Source: Lamellibrachia satsuma (Eukaryota; Annelida; Polychaeta; Sabellida; Siboglinidae). From it: a stretch of 64,000 bases of DNA. Positions 36,180-47,600 of the stretch are shown piece by piece. The stretch covers positions 6,352,501-6,416,500 of the forward strand of contig BSQZ01000035.1 in the NCBI GenBank assembly GCA_033239005.1, written 5' to 3'. Below the pieces are notes generated by a model that saw only the letters and a program-made list of their open reading frames with translations, did not search any database and was not told where the DNA came from. Position 1 is the first letter of the stretch, and each line of letters begins with the position of its first letter. The translations under genes were made by a program, and so were the position numbers.

Positions 36180-36195
36180 AAGATGGCGGCTCTAT
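36180..36195 (+). promoter_or_regulatory. YY1-type core promoter motif, candidate ERCC6L promoter
   Basis: AGAAGATGGCGGCTCT matches the AAnATGGCGGC YY1 consensus found at transcription starts of many metazoan housekeeping genes. It lies about 2.3 kb before the first confident ERCC6L exon on the same strand. Assignment to that gene is inference. Confidence 0.35.
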
Positions 36196-37418
36196 GTAAT
36201 CGTTTTCATTTTTAATCAGGGAAAGTAAAAGATCAAAGGCTACTGGTGTCGCTACCAGGCATGGGTTAATTTGTTAATTCAGTTAACTCAATTAAGTTAA
36301 TTTAATTTAATTAACTTTTTTATTATTTTATGTAATCTGGTGGTGATGGCCACTGGCTTGCTGTCAGGAATAAGAACTAGCTTTGATGATCATGGTGCCC
36401 ATTAGACACAGCCACTCAGCCAGTGACCCAAGGTCACCCAACCAATGTCAAAGAGAGCTTCTAGTCAGGTCCAGGCAATTGTTTTGAACAGTGTTAAATG
36501 TCAAGCCAGTGTCAATCAGTGAATAAGATAATCTGACTTTGTGATGTCACTTCGTATATTTGCTATCTTGTTTTGATATGTATGAGATTCACACACAAAA
36601 ATCTGCATGGTATCACTAGTAGTGACAGCATATGTTACAGCATTTTCTTCTGCGGAATGCTGTCGCAATATGCCTTCGACGTACCAATTTCATATAAACC
36701 GACTGGTCCACAGACTGTCCACTAGGTGACATAACAGTGCCTAACATACATTCCAGGGGCAACGTTTACCGTAACTTTGTACTTCAGTCCGAAAGTTTAT
36801 ATTTATATGTACAGTTCGCCCTGTCGTATTTTCGAGTATAACTAGCTGTAGCCCGATATGGATCGTCAAAAATGCTAACAGTACGCACTCAGCAGCATCA
36901 CCTGTCGTTCTCAAAACGCGACCTGCTGCGGCTTCAACAGGGGCTTCTGATTCTCAAACAATTCTAGCAGCACTATTGGCTACCATGCAGAATACTGACA
37001 GAAAGCATAAAAGTAAATCGTCAAAAGAAATAATGGCCAAATGTCATTGCCATGTCCAAAATGTATTTTAGTCGGATGCAACAACATGGAGAATTCCATT
37101 TTTTCCACTGGTCTCCAAAACTTGCCAACCCTGGTTGACTAGAAAATATATAATGCAAACATATTCATATTAATCATTAGTTATTTGCACATTAAGTGGG
37201 CAGACAAAACTTAATATTTATTTCAGCTCACATAACGTTGTGTAAATGTTATCATTGGTTTCTTTGTAAAACAACAATAGTTGCAGTATCTGTTTTATTC
37301 CCTTGTGTGTCCTTTTTATGTGGGCTGAGAAAAACGGTAGTAATGCCAATGGTAATGGTACAAAAGTTTTGTCACTGGTGGTTTAGTTCTTACTGTGGTA
37401 TTGTTAAATATTGTGTAC
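36196..37418. other. Noncoding DNA before ERCC6L
   Basis: No gene is seen. If the YY1-type motif marks the promoter, this is first intron. Confidence 0.4.
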
Positions 37419-37556
37419 ATTGTTGATGCATGCACATATTCATTGTTGATGTGTGCACATACTTATTGTTGATGTGTGCACATACTCATTGTTGATGTGT
37501 GCACATATTCATTGTTGATGTGTGCACATACTCATTGTTGATGTGTGCACATACTT
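37419..37556. repeat. 23-bp minisatellite, 6 units
   Basis: Units of ATTGTTGATGTGTGCACATA plus three bases. A seventh partial unit ends where the candidate exon acceptor begins. Confidence 0.95.
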
Positions 37557-37577
37557 ATTGTTGTATCCTTGCTTCAG

Positions 37578-37631
37578 GGACTTCAGTGATGAGTTCCCCG
37601 GAAGCGTCCACGTCAAGGGAACCATTGCAGG
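37578..37631 (+). CDS. ERCC6L: Candidate first coding exon of ERCC6L
   Basis: TCCTTGCTTCAG is a good acceptor. An ATG at 37,589 opens MSSPEASTSREPLQ, and a donor (G|GTCGGT) follows 37,631 in phase 1. The next exon at 38,506 starts AA ATG, so joining gives Glu then the TPR exon in frame. There is no homology to confirm it; the N-terminus varies in this family. The alternative is translation starting at ATG 38,508. Confidence 0.3.
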
Positions 37632-38505
37632 GTCGGTGAATCTACTCTACTTACAAGTCTTGTTTCTCTTGTTCGTGTATTTATATATGCAGTAAAACCT
37701 GCCATAGCGAACACCTCTCTATAAATATAAATTGAAAATTACTTAGTTTGCACTGTCCACTAACTGCCCATAACAGCCATCTAGGTAGTGTGGACAACGG
37801 ACAGGGAATTTGGACCCAACCATTCATAGTCACTTTGCCAGTTGCAAACAGCTCGTAGTGCATTGAATTTCATAATTTGTTTTTATAACACTACCATATT
37901 GTGCAGTACACTGGTACAAAACCTACAATATAATAATACATAGCCATTTGACAAGCTTCTTCCGACAGATTACTGATATTGATCTACTCATCGTTCCTGA
38001 AAACAAAGAAACGCTAATTAATTATTAACAACCGCCAACATAGCAATTCATAATAAAATGGTGCTGCCTATTGAGTAGTGTGTGTCTGCATAATCAATTC
38101 ATAATAAAATGGTGCTGCCTATTGAGTAGTGTGTGTCTGCATAATCAATTCATAATAAAATGGTGCTGCCTATTGAGTAGTGTGTGTCTGCATAATCAAT
38201 TCATAATAAAATGGTGCTGCCTACTGAGTAGTGTGTGTCTGCATAATCAAATTCTCCATAGTGAGCAATTGCCTTAACAGACATATTGCGCAATACAGGG
38301 TCAATTACAGTTGTCAATTACAGTCATACAGCATCATAAAAGCTCAAATTACAATCACAACACTTAAAAAAATCAGTTACAGTAACAAATCAAATTATAT
38401 TACTACATAAACTGACAAGGTTACCCATAGATTTCCATATACCCATCCATCGTTTTGACCTTTCATCAGTGTGTGCATTCTCAGACTTTTCCTTTATGCC
38501 AACAG
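37632..38505. other. Putative intron with a 51-bp array
   Basis: Contains CAGTAAAACCTGCCATAGCG at 37,689, resembling a Tigger-type terminus with no partner found, and the 51-bp repeats at 38,045-38,248. Confidence 0.45.
38045..38248. repeat. 51-bp tandem repeat, 4 units
   Basis: Four near-identical units starting AATTCATAATAAAATGGTGC. It is unrelated in sequence to the 51-bp satellite at 22.9 kb. Confidence 0.97.
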
Positions 38506-38693
38506 AAATGCAGAACACAATGTTTGCTGCTGAGGAAGCTGGGGGAGGGGCTAAGGCTCGTTTCAACACCCTGGTGGTGAAAGCCAAGCAGCTTGCCCGT
38601 GATGGATATGTCAGTAAAGCCCTCGATCTCAACAAGAAAGCTCTCAAACTCTTCAACAATGAGAAGCTTATTCGACGCATCAAAAAGATGGAG
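38506..38693 (+). CDS. ERCC6L: ERCC6L exon: N-terminal TPR
   Basis: The acceptor TTTATGCCAACAG ends at 38,505, ATG is at 38,508, and the donor ATGGAG|GTGTGT lies at 38,693/38,694. It encodes 62 residues. [20 protein letters not shown] and [19 protein letters not shown] match the single TPR-like hairpin that opens ERCC6L, which in vertebrates mediates a protein contact (BEND3). Exit phase 0. Confidence 0.85.
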
Positions 38694-41600
38694 GTGTGTA
38701 AATACGCAACCGTACTTGCAGAATTTAGCCAATATCATATCCTAATGTTGAATGCATTTGGGGAATACGGGACAAAATCCCACAGGACAAAATCCACAAT
38801 ATGGAAAGTGGACAAAATGTATTTAAAGATTCCCTGTTTCAGTCAGTAGAATCCAAATAACCCTTATTTTGGTCTGCCCAGGGACATTGGTCATTTTTGT
38901 ACATGGGGTGGTGTATTGTAGCTGTATAAATGTATTTTAAATCATAATTAAACAGTTAGCTAATATGAGCAAAAAATTAATGTGGGATTTTGTCCGTAGC
39001 ATTATGGCCTACAGGTGGGATTTTTGTCAGATACCACATTTGGACTTTACCCCTCATCCAAAATCTGTCACATTTTCATTCAAAATGATTTCTTTAAAAG
39101 CATTTTTCAGATAGGTAAACAAGTAACTAGTGGTGTGCACTGAAGCATGTATGATTCTGTCGAAAGCCAGTCTTCTTGGGAATTACCCAGTCATGACAAG
39201 TTTCTTGGGTTTCACTCCTTGTGAGCCCTGAAATTATGGATGCTTTAGAAAATCCTTGGTCTTTGTTTTGTTTCTTTGGAACTGAGGGGTTTAATTTATT
39301 TATACTTTTACCGTACATCACCTCATGTGCTTTGCTGAATGTACTGAATGACCTTGAAAAATAATTAGGTATTTAGGTTTTGCGCACACATCTTTACTTT
39401 GGTGAGGAAATAATTAGGATTGTGGATTTATGGAATGCCACACTTTTTTGGTATTTGTTTGGTATTTGTATTGATCAACAAACCTTTTGTTGCTTGTTCT
39501 GTAGCAACTGTGGTGTATTTTCTTGAGGCCTTTCTACAAGATTACAATGAAGAAAGTGATGGGATTTCGGAGGGGGAGGAAGCGGATCACTCAATGGTGA
39601 ATGTGGGAAATGGATTCTTCCTGTACAAAGGCCTGCACGACAAACTGTATGATTACCAACGCGAGGGCGTTCTGTGGATGTGGGGACTGTACAAGAAGCA
39701 TAAAGGGGGTATCCTTGGAGACGACATGGGGTGAGTGCCTCTCCCATTGTTTGCTAGTCCCATCTGCGTAACTGGGTAAATACAGGGAAGTGTTTTGTGA
39801 CGGTGAACGATGGTGTTATATTTTAAGTTGTATAGTGATATCTAAATGTTATTTAAAATCATTATGGATAAGTAGATACAAAATTCTAGGTGTCTGCTTC
39901 TTTTCTTGTGTTTGTTTTACTGTCAACTTTAATATCATATTTTTTGCAAGTTAAAAAAGTTCTCTCATTTAAATATTTGCACTTGTATAATTTCGCAAGA
40001 CTCAAACCTATCTAGTATCGACTAAGACGTGCTAGAAATTTGTAGAAATTTCTTATTTAGTTTCAGTGAAATCAGCGGACAAACTATTAAATTTGTTTAT
40101 GTTGTGTGTAGACTTGGCAAGACGATCCAGGTGATTGCCTTCCTCTCGGGAATGTTTGATGCGGAGAAGATAAAATGCGTGATGATCGTCCTGCCCGTTG
40201 CCGTGATGCTCAATTGGGACAGGGAGTTTCAGAAGTGGTCGGTACTCTGCTTTGCCTATCCATTTGTTCAATGCACAGTGTTTAGTAACATTAGATTGTT
40301 TAATCTTTCTGGTTGTTCTCTGAAATTATCTGGCATGCGATGCAGCTGACCACTTTTTTGCACTGCATCATGGAAAGCGTTCACAGGGCATCTTGGGAAA
40401 TCTTGAGGAGAACACGGGATTGAATTTGGTGGATTTTATATTTGTCTAAAGCGTGGAATATTGATCGGATAAGTATTATTATTGCGTGTATATTAAACTT
40501 AAACATACAAGAGTCCTTGTTTAGTCAATAGTTGCTGTTAAAATTTAGCTATAGGAGTAATTTAGGGTAGTTTATATCGTAGGTCTCCGAGGACTCGGTA
40601 GCGCGAGCGATAATTAAGGATTGTTGTTTTCAGTTGATTGGGTACATAATACGAGACGTAATATTATTGTAAATAATTTAGTACATATTAAATATTGAAA
40701 GCCTAAATATTTTGTTTTAGCAACATTTATTGTTAAAAGTTAGCCGTAGGTAGTAATTCAGTGTTATTTAAATAACGTCACTGAAATTTCGTTAGCGCGA
40801 GCGATATTACGTTTTGTTAGTCAGCTGTTACCTAGAAAGTAAGTTGCAAGGCAGTAGCTGTAAATTTAATTAAGACATAAGTAACATACTATAAAGTGTG
40901 TATTACAACACAAAAACAGTCTTTGTGAAGACTACCTAGTATAAATTGATTATAAACGGATTATAAACAAATACAAATTTAATTTCTAACATGGCGCCGT
41001 GCAAGCGCCAGGTAAAGGCAAAACGTAATTTGGTATGTTCTAGCTGCGATAGCTGGGTAGACTTTGCAAAGTCCGGGTGTGTAAATTCGTGGGCGGAGGT
41101 GCAGGCGGATGATTTCCATTTCGTGTGTAGGGGTGTACTACAGTGAGATATCTGCAGGAGCAGGTGATTGAGCTAAGGCGTATGATTTTGATGATGACAG
41201 GGCAGGGTGAGACAGAAGTGAACAGAGGTGGTGAGAATGGTGAGAGCAGAGGTGGTGAGACCGAGGAGAGCAGAGGTGGTGAGACCGAGGTGAGCAGAGG
41301 TGGTGAGACCGAGGAGAGCAGAGGTGGTGAGACCGAGGAGAACAAGGAGAGCAGTGGCAATGTGAGGGAGAAAGCTGGTAAGAAGAAGAAAGATGACAGA
41401 AGGCAAAGAATGCAACAAAAGAGAGGTAAGCGGGTGAGTGGAGAGGGATTGCCAGGTGGTAAGACGGTAAAGGTTGATGATAGGAGAGAAAGGGGGCATA
41501 CTAGTAGTGTGCAACAGGAAAGGAGCTTTGCCGATGTAGTATCACAGGGAAGCGAGGAAAGCTCGGGTATTTATGGGGGATTCCATCATTAGGAAAGTGG

Positions 41601-44600
41601 ATAAAATTGTAAATAGAGGAGATGACATAACAGTATGCCTACCAGGGGCAAAAGTAGAGGATATAGCAGAGAAGGCAGGACAGGTCATGGGTGGTGGCAC
41701 GGGAGGTGCTGTTCTCGTGCATGTGGGAGCGAACAATGCAGATAAGGAGGGAACGTCAGCCATCATTGGTAAGTACAGGAGGTTGATCAAGACACTCAAA
41801 GAGGCACGAGTTGGGCAGATCGTATTGTTGGGGATATTACCAATAATGGGAGGCAGGGGTGAGGAATATAGGAACTGTAGAAGGATGGCGATCAACACAC
41901 AGGTACAGAAGGTATGTATGGAGGAGGGAGTAGGCTTCGTAGACATGTGGTTAAACTTTGTGGGAAGAGGTGACTTTTTCATGAGAGATGGACTTCATCT
42001 GACAGGGAAGGGTGCTGCAGTTCTTGCGTGTGAGTTTGTTAGAGTTGTCGACGAGGGCACAGGTACCATAGATTATTTAAACTAGATGCGCAGGGGAACT
42101 GACAGAGAAAACTCAAAGGAGTACTACTACAAATACACATCCAAAGAAATGTTCACCAATAATTTCAGACAATGAACTTAAATGTGTATGCTTAAATGCC
42201 AGGAGCATAGTAAATAAAAAAGTGAGTTAGACATTATGGTAGCAGATATTGATCCTCATGTAATAGGCATCACAGAATCATGGGCAAATGAAGATATAGT
42301 AGATGCTGAGTTAGCACTGACAGGCTATGTAATGTTTAGGAAGGATAGACGAGAAAGAAGGGGAGGTGGAGTAATTTTGTATATTAAAGAATCTATCCAA
42401 GCATATGAAATTACTCTGAAGAGTGAAGCAGATAGTGTGGAAGCAATTTGGTGTAACATAGTTACCAGGAACTCAACATTAACAATAGGAGTAGTTTATC
42501 GTAGTCCTAACATAGGAGAAGAGGAAGATGTAAAATTACAAAAGGCAATAAGGGAGGTGAGCAAGGGAGAATGTGTTATAATGGGTGATTTTAACCATGG
42601 CCATATACAATGGGAATCATTAGAGAGTACTGGAGGGACGACCATCAGTTTCTACTTCTAACACAGGATTGTTTCCTTACTCAACATGTCTTGGAACCAA
42701 CCAGAGGTGGGAATGTGTTAGATTTAATTTTGTCTTCTCAAAATGAATTAGTTGACAATGTTAAAGTACACGAACCTTTGGGTTCAAGTGACCATAACCA
42801 AATCCATTTTAATATAAAAGTAAAAACAGGAATACATATAAAAAACAATGGAGGAGGAACTTCAACAAAGGCAGATATAAAGTGATGAGAACATATCTAG
42901 CAAATATAGATTGGAATAATTTGCTGAAGAACAAGACAGCAACAGAATGCTGGACTTGTTTAAAATATGAGATTGAGGGCATTATTGAGAAATTTATTCC
43001 ATTAAGAAAACAAGGGAAAAGATCCAGGAAAAAACACCTGTCAAAAGAAGCTATTAGAAAAATTGCTCACAAACAGATGCTGTGGAAGGTCTATAAACAC
43101 ACTGGAAATGTAGAAGACTACACCAACTACAAAGAGGCACTTAACCTAGCTACTACTGAAATTAGAAAATCTAAAAGAACCTGTGAACAAAAATTGGCAG
43201 GTCATATAAAAAATGACAGCAAGAGTTTCTATGCTTATGTAAGGAGTAAACAGAAAGTTCGAGATAAGGTCGGACCACTGGAAAGCAACAGTGAAAACAT
43301 AATTTCAGATGGGTTCCAAATGGCAGAGGTCCTGAATGAGTATTTCAGCTCAGTTTTTACCACAGAAGATATCAGCTCACTTCCAGTTCCATTACCTAAA
43401 TTTGAGGGCAATACATCAGAATATTTAGGGCAGTTATTTGTAACTCCTGAAATGATAGCAAAGAAAATTAAGAAGATGAAAGATAATAAATCACCTGGAG
43501 TTGATGGGATACCACCAAAACTGCTAAAGGAAATTGTTGATCAAATTAGTACACCACTTGCAAACTTATTTAACTTGTCACTAGAAGAAGGAATAGTTCC
43601 TTCAGAATGGAAAGAAGCAAACATTACGCCGCTGTTTAAGAAGGGATCGAGGAAGAAGCCAGAAAATTACAGACCAGTGAGTTTAACATCAGTTGTATGT
43701 AAATTACTTGAAACATTAATTAGAGACCACATGGTGGAATTCCTCATAAAACATAAATTAATAAATACATCTCAACATGGATTCCTAAAAGCAAGGTCAT
43801 GTCTAACCAATCTCTTATGTTTTTAGAAGAAATTACAAAGTGGGTAGATGACGGGTCACCAGTGGATGTTGTCTACTTAGATTTTCAGAAAGCTTTCGAT
43901 AAAGTGCCACATCAAAGATTGTTACTTAAACTAAAAGCCCATGGTATAGGCAATGATGTAATCAACTGGATAGAAAAGTGGCTTACACACAGAAGACAGA
44001 GAGTAATAGTAGATGGTAAGATTTCAAACTGGAAATCTGTTTTGAGTGGGGTACCACAGGGATCAGTGTTAGGCCCTATACTGTTTTTAATATATATAAA
44101 TGATTTGGAGGATGACATATCTAGCAAAGTACTCAAATTTGCAGATGACACAAAGGTATTCAGAAAGGTTACTAATGATACAGATAAACAAAGTTTACAG
44201 GATGATCTAGAAAAATTAGTTAAATGGTCAGAAAAATGGCAAATGTTATTCAATTTTGGGAAGTGTAAATGTATACACATAGGACATGGAAATATGGACG
44301 AGGAATATAAAATGGGGGATGCTGTACTAGGTAGAACCACACAAGAAAAGGATTTAGGAGTAATATTTAATGCTGACATGAAAGTTTCAGAGCAATGTGG
44401 GATTGCTGCTTCGAAAGGAAATCAAATTCTAGGCCTAATTAGGAGAACTATCACGTATAAGGAGAAACATTTAATTGTACCCCTGTACAAAGCAATAGTT
44501 AGACCACATTTGGAATATTGTATTCAAGCATGGAGGCCATATCGTAAAAAAGACATAGATAAGCTAGAAAGAATACAACGAATAGCAACTAAGATGATTC

Positions 44601-47600
44601 CAGAATTAAGAGACCTTAGTTACGAAAGTCGCTTATTACAATGTGGTTTGACAACACTAGAGACCAGGAGACTAAGAGGAGACCAAATAGAAGTGTTTAA
44701 AATAGTGAACGGTTATGAGGATGTTGATAGGAATATGTTCTTCAAACTTAAAGAAGGCAGTAGAACCAGAGGACACAAAGCAGCATTAGTTAAGGAGCAG
44801 TGTAGGTTGGACATGAGAAAGTACTCATTCTCACAGAGGGTGATAAATGAATGGAACAAACTGCCAAACGATTGTGTTAATGCTAGTAGTGTGAATATGT
44901 TTAAAAATAGAATTGACAGATATCTGATAAGGGCGAGCTACACATAGATGAGAAAATTGTTGGACTCTCGATAAGCCAATGGCTTCCTTGTCCACTTGCC
45001 ATCTGGAACTTGTTCGAGATGGCAATCTTGTTAAATCTTGTTAAATCTACTGGTGTCAACTTCTTCTTCAACTTCAACTTTATTCTCAAAAACCTTATTA
45101 GGTTACATGAGAATCACAATGTTGCATACTGTTACAATGTGAGATGGCTATAAGTGTATGTAATCCAGGCTTCAATAATACTTATAAATTACATTGGTAA
45201 ATGGTTTTACCAAAATACAAAACACAAAAGTATCACAGGAAGATCTACTTACAACTTAAAGCTATTTAAAATCTCCTGTACGAATTTACATAATTTAATT
45301 AGCTTTGCATGGCTTGTCAAATTAAACAACTGGTCCATTTTTAAAGTGTTTGGTCTCACAAAATAATATCTAGAAATAAATTTAATTCTAGCTTCTTGAA
45401 AAAAAGTACATTTAAACAAATAATGAAACTCATCTCCAATATCATTACAATCACACAGAGTACAAAATCTCTCTTGCCTATCGATTCCACTATACCTGCC
45501 TTGCTGAATAGGCAACCGATGATTACAAGTACGAAATTTACACAGAGGTCTAGATAGATTTGGTGGTAACACCAGCAAATATTTCTCCATTTTAAAATCA
45601 TGTTTAATTATTCTGTAGGTTATACACCCATCGCTATTGCAAATATTACTACCCCACTGCTGATGATACTGGTCAGTAAGTTTCAATTTGACAACTGCTT
45701 TAAACCATTTAAGATTCACTATTTCTTGATTCAGCCACAAGTTAGATAGGCCAGTGTTATTTAAAATGTATTTAACATGAGTAATCCAAGGGGATTCAAA
45801 GATATTTTTAACATATAATTGATATAATAATTTATACATAATGCAAGACAGTTTAGATTCCTTTCCCATCAATAGTTTCCCCAAAAATTCAACAATCTAC
45901 TGTTTATTTTAATATTTAGTGGAAATTGCCCAAGTTCTCCATAAACCATGGAAGTATGTGTTCTATTGTTTACCCCAAGTAAAATTTTACAAAATTTCCT
46001 ATGTAGCTTTTCAATTAACATAATATTTTCACATCCCCATACTTCACATCCATATAACAATATTGGGCATATAAGGGAATCAAATAGTTCTAACTGGATA
46101 TCAACAGGAAGTTTTAGCTTCCTAGCTTTAGAAATTAAACATAACATTGCTCGGTTTGCCTGTTCATATAAATGTCTGATTGCTTTAGAGAATCTACCAT
46201 TATAGTTAAAATTAATTCCTAGATAGTTATACTTATCTACAATGGCAAGCTTATTTGGTCCAAATTTAAATTCTGGCAATTTTCTAATCTTCCCCCTTGA
46301 GAATACTAACACCTTAGTTTTGGCAGTATTAACATGCAATTTCCAAGTTTTGCAATAGTTAAATAGGGCGTCAAGTGCAGATTGTAACTGAGTAGGTGAC
46401 TCTGCTAATACAATTGTATCATCAGCATACAGCAACACAAAAAGCTTTAGATACACAACAATGTCCTCTTTTTCAAAACAATTTTCCATTAGACTAGAAA
46501 TGTAGGTTAAACCCCCATATGCATTTGACAGATGTGTTTCAAGATCATTCAAAAATAATGCAAACATTAGTGGTGACAAATTTTCGCCTTGTCGAACTCC
46601 AATATTGCATGGGAAGAAAGGTGACAAATGTTTTGTAAATGTATTCATAATACATGATTTGGCTTCCTTATATAAGTTAAATATCACAGTGAAAATGTTT
46701 CCATCAATATTATTTGATAATAATTTCAACCATAGGAATGTTCTGTTTACGGTGTCAAAAGCCTTTCTGTAGTCTACAAAGGCACAGTATAAGCGCTTCC
46801 TTTTATTTAAGTATAAATCGATTAAATTTTTCAAGACAAATACATGATCCATTGTGGAATAATCATGCCGAAATCCAGTTTGTTCCTCCCCATTATTCCC
46901 AATTCATCAATATATTCAGTTAACCTATTATTCAAAACAGAGGTGAATAATTTGCAAAAGCAACTGAGCAGTGTGATCCCTCTGTAGTTATCTGGGTTAG
47001 TTACAGGACCCTTATTTTTATAAATTGGCAAAATAATACCCATGGCCCAATCTTTAGGAATATGGCCAGATTTTAGTATGACATTAAACAATTTAACATA
47101 TACAGAGATCATACAATCCTCAGAATGTTTTAGGAACTCATTTAGGATTAGGTCCAACCCACACGCTTTGTTGTTTTTTAACTTATGTATACCATTTCTT
47201 ACTTCCTCAGCTGTAAACGTACTATTTAAAAAAATATTATTATTATTGTTTGCAAAATTTTCATAATCATAGTCATTCTGATCCTCCTCCTCACTAAAAC
47301 TTAACTTCTTAAAGTGTTCAAAAAAAGTGTTAGTATTAACTGTATTGATTTCTTTACCTTTGTCACCTTTCGACTCATTAATAATTTTCCAGTAGTCCTT
47401 TGGATTCTTACTCTTCATATTTCTTAATTTATTTGCAAAATCCTTAAAATACAATTTGTGCTGCTTGTTAATTTCCTTTTTATAGTTCCTACTTGCAATA
47501 TGTTTGGCATTTCTATTAACATCAGTTTTATCTTTACAGTACACTGCCTTGGCTTGAAAGTAATGTTTTCTCCTTTCTTTACAGGCTTGATTAAACCATG

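Larger units (their letters stand above)
40350..45060 (+). mobile_element. Nearly full-length CR1-type non-LTR retrotransposon
   Basis: Layout: 5' region with degenerate tandem monomers (about 40,350-40,990), ORF1 (40,991-42,085), ORF2 (about 42,180-44,947), short 3' region with two TCTTGTTAAA units near 45,030. ORF1 with a PHD-like finger and an SGNH esterase, then ORF2 with an APE endonuclease and reverse transcriptase, is a CR1-clade arrangement. Several frameshifts make this copy inactive. Boundaries are approximate; no target duplication was identified. Confidence 0.88.

Noticed and set aside
37689..37720. Tigger-like terminus CAGTAAAACCTGCCATAGCG
   Set aside because: No inverted partner in the window; could be chance.
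41542..41982. Minus-strand frame of 146 codons
   Set aside because: Shadow of the SGNH esterase coding region on the other strand.
42882..44947. Host reverse-transcriptase gene
   Set aside because: Part of a frameshifted CR1-type LINE.
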